Part shown: piece by piece, positions 24,727-34,206 of the stretch
How positions within the stretch are numbered: position 1 is the stretch's first letter
Layout: each line of letters begins with the position of its first letter
NCBI GenBank assembly: GCA_001797315.1
Contig: MGPC01000036.1
Location: 1 to 64,000 of the forward strand
Direction of reading: 5' to 3'
DNA from: Curvibacter sp. GWA2_64_110
GTDB lineage: Bacteria; Pseudomonadota; Gammaproteobacteria; Burkholderiales; Burkholderiaceae_C
DNA length: 64,000 bases
Notes under the pieces: model-generated
What the model saw: only the letters and a program-made list of their open reading frames with translations
What the model was told of the DNA's origin: nothing
Databases searched by the model: none
Program-made: the position numbers and the translations under genes

Positions 24727-25650
24727 TTAAGTGACTTTACGTTCGTTCGTATCTGAGAAAAGCTCGACGAACAACTGCCTCAACCACATGTTGGCTGGGT
24801 CCCGGTTGTATTTGGCATGCCAGAACAGGTTGATGGCAATGTCGGGCAGCTTAGCGGGATGGGGGGATGTCGTGAGACCGAAAGGCGCCTCGCAGCGGAC
24901 GGCAAAACGTTGCGGCACGGTCGCAATGAGGTCGGTGCTTTGCAGAATATGTCCAACCGCGATGAAGTGCGGGACCACCAGCCGCATCCGTCTTTTGATT
25001 CCTGCGCGTTCAAGCAGGCCATCGACCTCGCCATGGCCGGTGTTGAGTGCGACCACGCCGACATGCTCGAGTTCACTGAACTGTTTGAGGCTCATGGGGG
25101 ACTTGGCGCTTGGATGGCCCTTTCGGAACATGCATACGTAACGGTGGCGAAAGAGACGTCGCTGGAAAAATCCGGTCTGTAAATCCGGTAGAAGACCCAT
25201 GGCGAGATCGACAGAGCCCGACTCCATATCCTCCTTCAGGTTGCCCGCATTCGGGCGCAGCGTGCTGATCCGGATGTGAGGTGCGCGTTGCGCAAGCACA
25301 TCCATCAGTGGCGGCATGAAATACATCTCGCCAATGTCGGTCATTGCTAAGTTGAAGGTGCGCGTGCTGCTGAGAGGGTCGAAAGAGTCGCGGGTCGTCA
25401 GGGCCGTCTGCAATGTGTTGAGCGCATAGATCACAGGTTCCGCAAGATGCAGAGCATATGGAGTCGGCTCCATGCCCTTCGACGTGCGCAGGAACAACTC
25501 GTCCTTGAGTACCGAACGTAGTCGTTTGAGTGAATTGCTGACGGCCGGCTGGGTCAACCCCAGCTTGTCCGCCGCTGTCGACACGTTCCGGTCAAGCAAT
25601 AGCTGGTTGAAGACCACCAGCAGATTCAAGTCGATATCGCGCAGATCCAT
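24727..25650 (-). CDS. nagR: LysR-type regulator NagR/NahR
   Basis: The 307-residue LysR protein begins MDLRDIDLNLLVVFNQLLLD and continues with the winged HTH 'LGLTQPAVSNSLKRLRSVLK'. Much of the sequence ('TFNLAMTDIGEMYFMPPLMD', 'LLPDLQTGFFQRRLF', 'VPHFIAVGHILQSTDLIATV') is close to NahR/NagR, which activate naphthalene and salicylate operons when bound to salicylate. It is divergent from the nag hydroxylase operon, with a NahR-type box between them. The C-terminal 'INLFWHAKYNRDPANMWLRQ' is also typical. Confidence 0.92.
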   Translation of the reverse strand: MDLRDIDLNLLVVFNQLLLDRNVSTAADKLGLTQPAVSNSLKRLRSVLKDELFLRTSKGMEPTPYALHLAEPVIYALNTLQTALTTRDSFDPLSSTRTFNLAMTDIGEMYFMPPLMDVLAQRAPHIRISTLRPNAGNLKEDMESGSVDLAMGLLPDLQTGFFQRRLFRHRYVCMFRKGHPSAKSPMSLKQFSELEHVGVVALNTGHGEVDGLLERAGIKRRMRLVVPHFIAVGHILQSTDLIATVPQRFAVRCEAPFGLTTSPHPAKLPDIAINLFWHAKYNRDPANMWLRQLFVELFSDTNERKVT

Positions 25651-25670
25651 GTTGCTGTTGCCTCACCATT

Positions 25671-25685
25671 ATTCATGTTGGTGAT
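25671..25685 (+). promoter_or_regulatory. NahR/NagR binding box
   Basis: ATTCATGTTGGTGAT matches the NahR consensus ATTCA-N-GCT-NN-TGAT at all but one defined position (T for C). It lies in the 122-bp gap between nagR and the divergent nagAa, 21 bp from the nagR start, where both autoregulation and salicylate-dependent activation would act. Confidence 0.8.
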
Positions 25686-25772
25686 TGTATCTATCAGACT
25701 TGATCTATAGCGTGATATCGCTCGACTCTCCAAAATCGCGTCCATTCGGAGACAACTGGAAGAAGAACCCGC

Positions 25773-26759
25773 ATGGAATTGGTCATAGAACCCCTCAACT
25801 TGCATCTGAACGTAGAGAGCGGCATGAACCTTCTCGACGTGCTCAGGTCCAACGAGGTGCCCATTTCCTACAGCTGTATGTCTGGCCGCTGCGGCACCTG
25901 CCGTTGCCGTGTGGTGGAAGGCCACGTGCGCGACAACGGCCCTGAGGCCGGGCGCCCGCAAGTCGGTAAAGACGCTTATGTGCTGGCCTGTCAAGCCGTG
26001 CTGACCGAGAGCTGCAAGATCGAGATTCCAGAGACCGATGAGATCGTAGTCCATCCGGCACGCATCATCAAGGGCACGGTCACCGCTATCGAGGACGCGA
26101 CTCATGACATCCGGCGCATACGAATCAAGTCGGCTAAGCCGCTTGAATTCAGCCCGGGCCAGTATGTGACGTTGCAGTTCACACCTGAGCACATCCGTCC
26201 CTATTCGATGGCCGGACTGCCGGGCGACACAGAGATGGAGTTCCAAATCCGCAAGGTGCCAGGCGGACACGTCAGCAACTACGTCTTCAATGAGTTGACC
26301 GTGGGCGCGACGGTGCGAATCAGCGGACCGCTAGGCACGGCCTATCTGCGCCGCAAGCACACCGGTCCCATGCTGTGCGTGGGGGGGGGGACAGGCTTGG
26401 CTCCCGTCCTGTCCATTGTCCGTGGGGCGCTGGAAGACGGTATGAGCAATCCCATCCATTTGTATTTCGGTGTGCGCAGCGAGCAGGACCTCTATGACAG
26501 CGAGCGTCTTCAGGCGCTATCGAAACGATATCCGAATCTCAAGGTGAACGTCGTCATTGCGACTGGTCCTATCGGACCCGGTCAGCGTGCCGGTTTGGTT
26601 ACCGATGCCATCAGCCAGGACTTGCCATCCTTGGCCGGATGGCGTGCCTACCTGTGCGGCGCCCCGGCCATGGTGGAGGCGCTGAATCTGCTCGTCTCGC
26701 GCCAGGGAATAGAGCCTGGGTGTATCCATGCCGACGCGTTTTATCCCAGCGGCGTCTGA
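25773..26759 (+). CDS. nagAa: Ferredoxin reductase of salicylate 5-hydroxylase
   Basis: The 328-residue protein has an N-terminal plant-type [2Fe-2S] domain with '[16 protein letters not shown]' and a fourth Cys in 'VLACQAVL', then an FAD domain ('RPYSMAGLP') and an NAD(P) domain ('[14 protein letters not shown]'). It passes electrons from NADH through the Rieske ferredoxin to the oxygenase. As the first gene of the operon it is followed by nagG, nagH and nagAb, the order known from Ralstonia U2. The stop precedes nagG by 46 bp. Confidence 0.93.
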   Translation: MELVIEPLNLHLNVESGMNLLDVLRSNEVPISYSCMSGRCGTCRCRVVEGHVRDNGPEAGRPQVGKDAYVLACQAVLTESCKIEIPETDEIVVHPARIIKGTVTAIEDATHDIRRIRIKSAKPLEFSPGQYVTLQFTPEHIRPYSMAGLPGDTEMEFQIRKVPGGHVSNYVFNELTVGATVRISGPLGTAYLRRKHTGPMLCVGGGTGLAPVLSIVRGALEDGMSNPIHLYFGVRSEQDLYDSERLQALSKRYPNLKVNVVIATGPIGPGQRAGLVTDAISQDLPSLAGWRAYLCGAPAMVEALNLLVSRQGIEPGCIHADAFYPSGV

Positions 26760-26805
26760 TCGACGTCGCCACGCAACCCAAGATCCAACACAAGGAGACC
26801 AAGTA

Positions 26806-28068
26806 ATGAGTGAACTCAAGACCGTGTTCCCCCAAGACCCGAAGTGGCCAGGCGAGGGCAGCAGCCGCGTACCCTTCTGGGCGTACACCCGAGAAGACCT
26901 GTACAAGCGCGAATTGGAGCGCCTGTTCTATTCGAACCACTGGTGCTATGTGGGACTGGAAGCGGAGATACCTAATCCGGGCGACTTCAAGCGCACAGTG
27001 ATCGGCGAACGCTCGGTCATCATGGTGCGCGATCCGGACGGTGGCATCAATGTCGTTGAGAACGTTTGCGCCCATCGTGGCATGCGTTTCTGCCGTGAGC
27101 GTCATGGGAAGGCCAAGGACTTCTTCTGTCCCTACCACCAGTGGAACTACAGCCTCAAGGGCGATCTTCAGGGTGTACCCTTCCGCCGCGGCGTCAAGCA
27201 GGACGGCAAGGTCAATGGTGGAATGCCCAAGGACTTCAAGCTCGAGGAGCATGGCCTGACCAAACTCAAGGTGGCCGCCCGCGGCGGCGTGGTGTTCGCC
27301 TCCTTCGATCACGATGTCGAGCCCTTCGAGGAGTTCCTGGGCCCGACCATCCTGCACTACTTCGACCGCGTCTTCAACGGGCGCAAGCTCAAGATTCTGG
27401 GCTATCGCCGTCAGCGCATTCCAGGTAATTGGAAGCTGATGCAGGAGAACATCAAGGACCCGTACCACCCCGGCCTGCTGCACACCTGGTTCTCGACCTT
27501 CGGGCTCTGGCGTGCTGACAACAAGTCGGAATTGAAGATGGACGCCAAGTTCCGCCATGCCGCCATGATCTCCACGCGCGGCCAAGGCGGAAAGAACGAG
27601 GAGGTGGTTTCTGGAGTGGATAGCTTCAAGGAGACCATGAAGGTCAACGACCCGCGCTTGCTGGACATCGTGCCCGAGCCCTGGTGGGGTGGTCCGACCG
27701 CCGTAATGACCACGATCTTCCCGAGCGTGATCATTCAGCAGCAGGTCAACAGCGTCTCGACGCGCCACATTCAGCCCAACGGCCACGGCTCCTTCGACTT
27801 CGTCTGGACGCACTTCGGCTTCGAGGACGACACGCCCGAGATGCACGAGCGCCGCCTGATCCAGGCCAACTTGTTTGGACCGGCAGGCTTTGTATCGGCC
27901 GACGACGGTGAGGTGATCGAGTGGTCGCAGGAAGGCTTCGAGCAGAACCCTGCCCATCGCACCGTGATCGAAATGGGCGGTTACGAGATCGGCGACACCG
28001 ACCACATGGTCACCGAGACGCTGATCCGCGGCATGTACGACTACTGGCGCAAAGTGATGGGGGAGTGA
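26806..28068 (+). CDS. nagG: Salicylate 5-hydroxylase, Rieske oxygenase large subunit
   Basis: The 420-residue alpha subunit has the Rieske motif 'CAHRGMRFC...CPYHQW' (Cys-x-His and Cys-x2-His) and the mononuclear iron site '[12 protein letters not shown]' (Asp, His, His). Together with NagH it hydroxylates salicylate at C5 to give gentisate, using O2 and electrons from NagAa/NagAb. Assignment to salicylate rather than another aromatic acid rests on synteny with nagAa-H-Ab, NagR and the gentisate genes. AAGGAG precedes the ATG. Confidence 0.9.
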   Translation: MSELKTVFPQDPKWPGEGSSRVPFWAYTREDLYKRELERLFYSNHWCYVGLEAEIPNPGDFKRTVIGERSVIMVRDPDGGINVVENVCAHRGMRFCRERHGKAKDFFCPYHQWNYSLKGDLQGVPFRRGVKQDGKVNGGMPKDFKLEEHGLTKLKVAARGGVVFASFDHDVEPFEEFLGPTILHYFDRVFNGRKLKILGYRRQRIPGNWKLMQENIKDPYHPGLLHTWFSTFGLWRADNKSELKMDAKFRHAAMISTRGQGGKNEEVVSGVDSFKETMKVNDPRLLDIVPEPWWGGPTAVMTTIFPSVIIQQQVNSVSTRHIQPNGHGSFDFVWTHFGFEDDTPEMHERRLIQANLFGPAGFVSADDGEVIEWSQEGFEQNPAHRTVIEMGGYEIGDTDHMVTETLIRGMYDYWRKVMGE

Positions 28069-28070
28069 AC

Positions 28071-28556
28071 ATGATCGACTTCAAGACGTACTTCGAACTG
28101 CTGAACCTGTACAGCGACTATGCGATGGTCTGCGACTCTGCCGATTGGGAGAAGTGGCCAGATTTCTTCGTCGAGACGGGTACTTACCGCCTGCAGCCGC
28201 GCGAGAACTTCGAGCAAGGCCTGCCGCTGTGCCTGCTGGCCCTGGAGAGCAAGGCCATGATCCGTGATCGCGTCTACGGGGTGAAGGAGACCATGTACCA
28301 CGATCCCTACTACCAGCGCCATATCGTGGGCACGCCGCGCGTGCTGTCGGTGGAGCGTGACGCGGACGGCGAGCGCATCACCGCCGAAGCCAGCTACGCC
28401 GTGATCCGCACCAAGTACGATGGCGAGTCCACAGTCTTCAACGCTGGTTACTACCGCGACCTGATCGTGCGCACGCCCGAGGGTCTCAGGTTGCAGTCAC
28501 GCCTGTGCGTGTACGACAGCGAGATGATTCCCAACTCCATCATCTACCCGATCTGA
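28071..28556 (+). CDS. nagH: Salicylate 5-hydroxylase, small subunit
   Basis: The 161-residue beta subunit belongs to the SnoaL/NTF2-like small subunits of ring-hydroxylating oxygenases ('[20 protein letters not shown]', '[18 protein letters not shown]', '[20 protein letters not shown]'). It has a structural role in the alpha3-beta3 oxygenase and carries no cofactor. It begins 2 bp after nagG, so the two are translated together. The ATG is preceded by GGGGAG. Confidence 0.92.
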   Translation: MIDFKTYFELLNLYSDYAMVCDSADWEKWPDFFVETGTYRLQPRENFEQGLPLCLLALESKAMIRDRVYGVKETMYHDPYYQRHIVGTPRVLSVERDADGERITAEASYAVIRTKYDGESTVFNAGYYRDLIVRTPEGLRLQSRLCVYDSEMIPNSIIYPI

Positions 28557-28566
28557 GGACGACCCA

Positions 28567-28881
28567 ATGAGCGACAACTGGATCGACGCCGCTGCGCGCG
28601 ATGATGTGCCAGAGGGAGATGTCGTCGGCATCAAGGTTGATGGCAAGGAAATCGCTCTCTATGAGGTGGAGGGCGAGATCTACGCCACCGACAACATCTG
28701 CACCCACGGTCACGCGCGCATGAGCGATGGATTTCTGGAGGGCCACGAAATCGAGTGCCCGCTGCACCAGGGCAAGTTCGATGTCTGTACCGGCAAGGCG
28801 CTGTGTGCTCCGTTGACCGAGAACATCCGAATCTATCCAGTGCGCATCAAGAACTTGCGTGTGATGCTCAAGCTCGAGTGA
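28567..28881 (+). CDS. nagAb: Rieske ferredoxin of salicylate 5-hydroxylase
   Basis: The 104-residue ferredoxin has the Rieske ligands in '[11 protein letters not shown]' and '[15 protein letters not shown]'. It shuttles one electron at a time from NagAa to NagGH. In strain U2 the same ferredoxin also serves naphthalene dioxygenase, but no nagAc/nagAd genes follow here; an ABC importer does. The start lies 10 bp after nagH. Confidence 0.94.
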   Translation: MSDNWIDAAARDDVPEGDVVGIKVDGKEIALYEVEGEIYATDNICTHGHARMSDGFLEGHEIECPLHQGKFDVCTGKALCAPLTENIRIYPVRIKNLRVMLKLE

Positions 28882-28973
28882 GGTCCGTGTGGACCGTGGG
28901 TCCCCCACCTTGATCGCAACCGCAGCCCAGGTCCGGCCCGGGTGCTTCCTTTGATTTTTTTGAGGAGACAAAC

Positions 28974-30149
28974 ATGAGATTCAATTCCTTCTTCAGGTTG
29001 ATTTCCGTCAGCGTCGCCACGCTTGCCGTGGCGGCCGCCCAGGCCGAGGTCAAGGTCGGCTTCTCGGCCCCACTGTCAGGCCCGGTGGCCGCCGTAGGCC
29101 AGGACCAGTACGACGGTTTCATGCTGGGCCTGGAGTCTGTCGGCAACAAGCTGGGCGGCCAGAGCACCATCGTGTTGCGCGAGGATGATCAACTCAAGCC
29201 TGAGCTGGGCAACCAGATCGCACGCAAATTCACCAGCGGTCGTGACAAGGTGGACGTGATGGTGGGCCTGGGCTTCTCCAACGTGTTAATGGCCAGCCTG
29301 CCGCGCATCGTCGAATCCGGCATTGTGGCGATCGCCACCAACGCCGGCCCCTCGCCGCTGGCCGGCAGCGGCTGCCTGTCCAACGTGTTCTCCATGTCCT
29401 GGCAGAACGACGGCACGGCCGAGGCCATGGGCAAGTTCGCCCAGGATAGCGGTTACAAGCGCGTCTACCTGATGGCGCCGAACTACCAAGCCGGCAAGGA
29501 CTACATCGCCGGGTTCAAGCGGTACTACAAGGGCCAGGTGGTGGACGAGGTCTACACCCAGGTCAATCAGCCCGACTACTCGGCCGAGATCGCCCAGTTG
29601 CAGGCGGCGGGCCCGGATGCGGTGTTCGTGTTCTACCCGGGCGGTATGGGTGTGAACTTCGTCAAGCAGTTCAGCCAAGCCGGCCTGATGAAGAAAATGC
29701 CGCTGCTGTCAGCATTCACGGTCGACGGTACCACGCTGTCTTCGCTGCGCGAGGCTGCCGTGGGCGCTATCTCTGGCGCCATGTGGGACGTGGCGCTGAA
29801 AACGCCGGGCAACGCTGAGTTCGTGGCCAGCTTCAGCAAGAAGTACGGCCGCGTGCCCAGTCACTACGCCGCCGTAGGCTACGACACGGCGCGCCTGCTG
29901 GACATCGCCGTGCGCAAGGTCAAGGGCAATACTGCCGACCAAGCTGCCTTTGCCGTCGCCGTGAAGGCCGCAGGTTCGGAGCTCAAGTCGGTGCGCGGTC
30001 CCTTCCGCTTCAATACCAACAACATGCCAGTGCAGAACTACTACGCCTTCCAGGCCGTCAAGGACGGCAACAATGTGACGGTCAAGCAGCTCGGCACTCC
30101 GCTGCAGGAGCATCAGGACGCTTACGTGTCCCAGTGCAAGCTGAGGTGA
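28974..30149 (+). CDS. Periplasmic substrate-binding protein, branched-chain-type ABC importer
   Basis: The 391-residue protein has a signal peptide (MRFNSFFRLISVSVATLAVA, cleavage near AQA) and a type I periplasmic binding fold ('KVGFSAPLSGPVAAVGQDQY', 'VYLMAPNYQAGKDYIAGFKR'). It is LivK-like, a group that has expanded in Burkholderiales to bind aromatic acids. Placed between the hydroxylase and gentisate genes, salicylate or gentisate is a likely ligand. It is followed within 4 bp by the permease genes. Confidence 0.9.
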   Translation: MRFNSFFRLISVSVATLAVAAAQAEVKVGFSAPLSGPVAAVGQDQYDGFMLGLESVGNKLGGQSTIVLREDDQLKPELGNQIARKFTSGRDKVDVMVGLGFSNVLMASLPRIVESGIVAIATNAGPSPLAGSGCLSNVFSMSWQNDGTAEAMGKFAQDSGYKRVYLMAPNYQAGKDYIAGFKRYYKGQVVDEVYTQVNQPDYSAEIAQLQAAGPDAVFVFYPGGMGVNFVKQFSQAGLMKKMPLLSAFTVDGTTLSSLREAAVGAISGAMWDVALKTPGNAEFVASFSKKYGRVPSHYAAVGYDTARLLDIAVRKVKGNTADQAAFAVAVKAAGSELKSVRGPFRFNTNNMPVQNYYAFQAVKDGNNVTVKQLGTPLQEHQDAYVSQCKLR

Positions 30150-30153
30150 GTTC

Positions 30154-31077
30154 ATGACGGTTTCCCTGCTCATTGCGCAGTTGCTCAACGGTCTGCAGTA
30201 CGGCGTAATGCTGTTTCTGCTGGCGGCCGGCCTGACCCTGGTGTTCGGCATCATGAGCTTCGTCAACCTCGCCCACGGCTCGCTCTACATGCTGGGCGCC
30301 TATGCGGCGGCGGTGGTCGGCGTCCAAACGGGGTCCTTCACCCTGGGTGTGCTGGCCGCCATCGCCACGGGCGTGGTGGTCGGCGCGGTGCTGGAGTGGG
30401 TTGCCGTCTCGCGCCTCTACCGGCGCGATCACCTCGACCACGTGCTGGCGACCTTCGGGCTGGTACTCTTCTTCAACGAGGTGGTGCGCATGATCTGGGG
30501 GCCGCAGCCGGTCTTCGTCTCGCTGCCCGAGTCTCTTTCGGGTACGGTTGATTTGCTAGGCTTCAGCTACCCGACCTACCGTTTTCTGATCATCGTGGTC
30601 GGGCTGCTGGTAGCCGCCGGCAGCCAGTGGCTGATCCACCGCACGCGGGTGGGCATGCTGATCCGCGCCGGCTCGGTGAACCCGCAGCTGGTCGGTGCGC
30701 TGGGCGTCAACATCCGTCTGCTCAACGCCATGCTGTTCGCGTTGGGTGCGGCACTGGCTGCGCTGGCCGGCGCCATGGCCGGCCCCATTCTCTCGGTTCA
30801 GACCGGCATGGGCGAGCCGGTGCTGATCACCACGCTGGTGGTGATCGTGATCGGCGGCATCGGTTCCGTGCACGGGGCGCTGTACGCCGGCATCATCGTC
30901 GGCATCGTCGACACGCTGGGTCGGACCTTCCTGCCCATGCTGATCCGCGAATTCGCGGACCGCGAGGTCGCCAACGCCGCCGGCCCCGCGCTGGCTTCCA
31001 TGTTGATCTACCTGCTGATGGCGCTGGTTCTGGCCTGGCGACCGCAAGGCTTGTTCCCGGCGCACAAAGTCAAATGA
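30154..31077 (+). CDS. ABC importer permease, LivH-like
   Basis: The 307-residue inner-membrane protein has about eight hydrophobic segments and the LivH signature 'GLTLVFGIMSFVNLAHGSLY'. The conserved loop 'VIVIGGIGSVHGALYAGIIV' also fits. It forms half of the transmembrane channel with the LivM-like partner. It starts 4 bp after the binding protein gene and overlaps the next gene by 4 bp. Confidence 0.93.
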   Translation: MTVSLLIAQLLNGLQYGVMLFLLAAGLTLVFGIMSFVNLAHGSLYMLGAYAAAVVGVQTGSFTLGVLAAIATGVVVGAVLEWVAVSRLYRRDHLDHVLATFGLVLFFNEVVRMIWGPQPVFVSLPESLSGTVDLLGFSYPTYRFLIIVVGLLVAAGSQWLIHRTRVGMLIRAGSVNPQLVGALGVNIRLLNAMLFALGAALAALAGAMAGPILSVQTGMGEPVLITTLVVIVIGGIGSVHGALYAGIIVGIVDTLGRTFLPMLIREFADREVANAAGPALASMLIYLLMALVLAWRPQGLFPAHKVK

Positions 31078-32078
31078 TGAGTAATCTGCTTCAGCCGGCC
31101 AAGCTCGTGCCGGTTCTTCTACTGCTAGCCCTGGCCGTCGTGCCGCCACTGGCTACGGCCACGGGCGACGATTTCCTGGTGGCCTTCTTCGCTCGTGCAC
31201 TGATCTATGCGATCGCCGCGAGTGCCCTGAACATTGCGCTGGGCTTTGGTGGCTTGGTCAGCCTCGGGCACGCGCTCTTCATGGGCATCGGCATGTACAG
31301 CGTGTCGCTGCCGGTTTTCTACGGCGTATCCTCGGGCTGGATCCATCTAGTCTTTTGTGTGATGGTCTGTGCGCTAGTGGGCGGTGTCACCGGCTTCGTG
31401 AGCCTGCGGACAGTGGGTATCGCCTTCATCATGATCACGCTGGCATTTGCCCAGATGGGCTATTTCGTCATCGTCAGCCTCAAACAGTATGGCGGCGACG
31501 ACGGCATGAGCATCGGCCTGGCGAGCAATTTCTTCGGCCTGCGGCTGGACTCGGCGCAGACCATCTTTTACGTGGCCTGGGGCCTGGTGGTCGTGCTGAG
31601 CTACTGGCTGGCTCGGCTGCGTAACGCACCCTTCGGTATGACGCTACGCGGTGGACGGCAGAACGCACGGCGCGTTGCTTCGATCGGCCTTGCGTTGCAT
31701 CAATACCAGCTGACGGCCTATGTGCTGTCGGCGGTGCTGTGCGGCGTGGCAGGCATGCTGCTGGCCAACCTGAACGCTTACGCCTCGCCCAGCAGTATGG
31801 CTTGGACGGTATCGGGCGAGTTGATCGTGATGGTCGTTTTGGGCGGCATGGGCAGTGCCTTCGGCCCCGTGTTAGGGGCGTTGGCCTTTCTCGGTGTAGA
31901 GGAGGTGCTTAAGGCCTATACCGAATACTGGATGGCGATTTTCGGGCTGGCAATCTTCGCCGTACCACTGATGGGCAAGAAGGGCATGATGGGTTGGCTG
32001 GAGCAGTTCCAGTGGCGTACTCGCCCGATCGCTGGCAAGGCTTCTGAAGCGCTGGAGCCGAAGGAGGTCGCACGATGA
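31074..32078 (+). CDS. ABC importer permease, LivM-like
   Basis: The 334-residue membrane protein carries the LivM pattern 'ALNIALGFGGLVSLGHALFM' and 'GELIVMVVLGGMGSAFGPVL'. The start ATG at 31074 overlaps the LivH stop as ATGATGA. A much longer open frame upstream in this phase is a shadow of LivH. The end overlaps the ATPase gene by 4 bp. Confidence 0.92.
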   Translation: MMSNLLQPAKLVPVLLLLALAVVPPLATATGDDFLVAFFARALIYAIAASALNIALGFGGLVSLGHALFMGIGMYSVSLPVFYGVSSGWIHLVFCVMVCALVGGVTGFVSLRTVGIAFIMITLAFAQMGYFVIVSLKQYGGDDGMSIGLASNFFGLRLDSAQTIFYVAWGLVVVLSYWLARLRNAPFGMTLRGGRQNARRVASIGLALHQYQLTAYVLSAVLCGVAGMLLANLNAYASPSSMAWTVSGELIVMVVLGGMGSAFGPVLGALAFLGVEEVLKAYTEYWMAIFGLAIFAVPLMGKKGMMGWLEQFQWRTRPIAGKASEALEPKEVAR

Positions 32079-32827
32079 ACTCCCTGCTGCAAACCACGGA
32101 CATCATCAAACGCTACGGTGCATTGCTAGTCACCGATGCAGTGTCACTGGATATTCGCGAAGGCGAGCTGCACGCCATCATCGGGCCCAACGGCGCCGGC
32201 AAAACGACGCTGATCAACCAACTATCGGGGGAGCTTCCATCTGACAGTGGCCAGATCCGCTTCGGCGGTGCCGACGTGACGGCCTTGGACATCCACGCCC
32301 GAGCTCGCCTGGGCCTAGTGCGCTCCTATCAGATCACTTCGGTGTTTGACGAGTTCACGGTGCGCGAGAACGTGGCATTGGCTGCGTTGGGCGCACGCCG
32401 ACACGCCTTCCGTTTCTGGGGCGGGCTGCTGTCCGACGCGCAGGCTGTGGCCGTCGCCGAGGAGAGTATGGCCGCGGCGGGATTGAGCGCGAGCGCAGAG
32501 TTGTACGCCTCTGAGCTGGGCTATGGTGAGCGTCGTCAACTGGAGTTGGCCATGGCCCTGGCCGCCCGTCCCCGTTTCTTGCTGCTCGACGAGCCCATGG
32601 CCGGTATGAGCGTGCAAGAGTCGGCGGCCGTGGTGGCGCTGCTCAAGTCGCTCAAGGGTCGGTACACCATCCTGCTGGTCGAGCACGACATGAACGCGGT
32701 TTTCGCCCTGGCCGACCGCATAAGTGTGTTGGTCTACGGTCGCATCGTGATGACGGGAACGCCCGACGAGATTCGTGGCAATGAAGAAATTCGCGCCATC
32801 TACCTCGGTGAAGAGGAGGTCAACTGA
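32075..32827 (+). CDS. ABC importer ATPase, LivG-like
   Basis: The 250-residue ATPase has Walker A 'GPNGAGKTTL', the signature region 'YASELGYGERRQLELAMALA' (a degenerate form of LSGGQ that is normal for LivG) and Walker B 'RFLLLDEPMAGM', with the H-loop in 'ILLVEHDMNAVFAL'. It powers import with the LivF-like subunit that follows after 2 bp. Confidence 0.93.
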   Translation: MNSLLQTTDIIKRYGALLVTDAVSLDIREGELHAIIGPNGAGKTTLINQLSGELPSDSGQIRFGGADVTALDIHARARLGLVRSYQITSVFDEFTVRENVALAALGARRHAFRFWGGLLSDAQAVAVAEESMAAAGLSASAELYASELGYGERRQLELAMALAARPRFLLLDEPMAGMSVQESAAVVALLKSLKGRYTILLVEHDMNAVFALADRISVLVYGRIVMTGTPDEIRGNEEIRAIYLGEEEVN

Positions 32828-32829
32828 CC

Positions 32830-33543
32830 ATGGAAACGTTGTTGAAGGTCACAGACCTGCAGGCCGGCTATGGTGCAGCCCAGGTATTGTTTGGGGTCGA
32901 TTTCGTGATCGCCGAGGGCGAGGTGGTGACGCTGCTGGGCCGTAATGGCATGGGCCGCTCGACGACGATCAAATGTTTGTTCGGTCTGCTGCCTGTTAAG
33001 GGTGGGACGATCGAATTCGGTGGCCGGCGCGTCGAGCGCTTGGCCTCGCACCAAATTGCTAAGCTGGGCCTAGGCCTTGTGCCCGAGGGCCGGCAGATAT
33101 TTCCCAACCTCACGGTGGAGGAGAACCTGGTGGCCACAGCACGGGCCAGGCTGGCCAACAGGCTCAAGCCCTGGACTTTGGAGCGGATTTATGGCTTTTT
33201 TCCGCGCCTGCGGGAACGCCGCGGCAACTTGGGTTGGCAGCTTTCGGGGGGCGAGCAGCAGATGCTGGCTATCGGCCGCGCATTGCTGACCAATCCGCGC
33301 CTATTGGTGCTGGATGAGGCTACCGAGGGCTTGGCGCCGCTGATCCGAGCCGAGATCTGGCGCGCACTGGGCGAGCTAAAGAACGAGGGCCTATCGCTGA
33401 TCGTGATCGACAAGAACCTGGGCCCGTTGCTGGATCTGGCTGACCGTCACTTCGTGATGGAAAAAGGTGCAGTTGTGTGGTCGGGTGACTCTGCGGCTCT
33501 GCGCGACGATCCGCACATCGTGCACGAGTACCTGGGCGTTTGA
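32830..33543 (+). CDS. ABC importer ATPase, LivF-like, with Arg in Walker A
   Basis: The 237-residue ATPase has the LivF layout: Walker A 'GRNGMGRSTTIK', signature 'LSGGEQQMLAIGRAL', Walker B 'LLVLDEATEGL'. The Walker A lysine is replaced by arginine (GMGRST instead of GMGKST), and the H-loop position reads 'VIDKNLGPLLDLA' in place of the usual His or Gln context. I believe such variants occur in LivF relatives, so this subunit may be a weak or regulatory ATPase. It ends the importer block. Confidence 0.9.
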   Translation: METLLKVTDLQAGYGAAQVLFGVDFVIAEGEVVTLLGRNGMGRSTTIKCLFGLLPVKGGTIEFGGRRVERLASHQIAKLGLGLVPEGRQIFPNLTVEENLVATARARLANRLKPWTLERIYGFFPRLRERRGNLGWQLSGGEQQMLAIGRALLTNPRLLVLDEATEGLAPLIRAEIWRALGELKNEGLSLIVIDKNLGPLLDLADRHFVMEKGAVVWSGDSAALRDDPHIVHEYLGV

Positions 33544-33576
33544 CCGGGTGAGTTTCCACTTGAACGAGAGCCAGCT

Positions 33577-34182
33577 ATGAGCAATTCCAGGTCCACCGCG
33601 ATGGGGATCATCCACGCCGAGCACCGCGCTCTGTCTGCCGTCATCGGCAATATGAAGAACCTGTTGGCCGAGGTCCGCGCTGGCCGTATGAAGACGGACT
33701 ACCCACTGTTCTGGTCCATGATTCATTACATCGACGCTTTTCCAGACCATCTGCATCATCCCAAGGAGGACGACTGGCTGTTTGCCCGCTTGCAGCAGCG
33801 CACGCAGGCGGCTGATGCGCTGATCATGGAGTTGCGGCAGCAGCACAGCCATGAGCCAGGGGCATTGAATACGATTCGTCGCTTCCTGGGCAATCTGGAA
33901 GCTGGCGTTGCTGGCAGTCTGGACGACCTCGAGCATGCCGTGGCTACCTATGCCGAATTCACGCGCAAGCACATGCGCATCGAAGAACACGATTTGCTGC
34001 CTCTGGCCGAGGTGCACCTGAGCGCAACGGACTGGGACGAGATCGTTGCGGCCTTCCAGGAGAACGTCGATCCGCTGGCCACTGCGCCGCAGGAGGCGGC
34101 CTTCAACGCCTTGTTTAGCCAGATCGTGGTGCGGACCCCGGCCCCCCTGGGCCTGGGTGCCACCGCTACATCGCGTATCTGA
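33577..34182 (+). CDS. Hemerythrin-like (HHE) protein
   Basis: The 201-residue protein has the His/Glu helix motifs of the hemerythrin domain: 'IIHAEHRALSAVIGNM', 'DHLHHPKEDDWLF', 'QQHSHEPGAL' and 'KHMRIEEHDLLPLAEVHL'. Such proteins bind a di-iron centre and O2 or act in iron handling and stress. Position between the importer and gentisate dioxygenase suggests support of oxygen- or iron-dependent ring cleavage, but this is inference. The ATG has GAGAG upstream and lies 33 bp after the ATPase gene. Confidence 0.88.
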   Translation: MSNSRSTAMGIIHAEHRALSAVIGNMKNLLAEVRAGRMKTDYPLFWSMIHYIDAFPDHLHHPKEDDWLFARLQQRTQAADALIMELRQQHSHEPGALNTIRRFLGNLEAGVAGSLDDLEHAVATYAEFTRKHMRIEEHDLLPLAEVHLSATDWDEIVAAFQENVDPLATAPQEAAFNALFSQIVVRTPAPLGLGATATSRI

Positions 34183-34206
34183 ATCTATTTCTCGAAAGGA
34201 CCTGAC

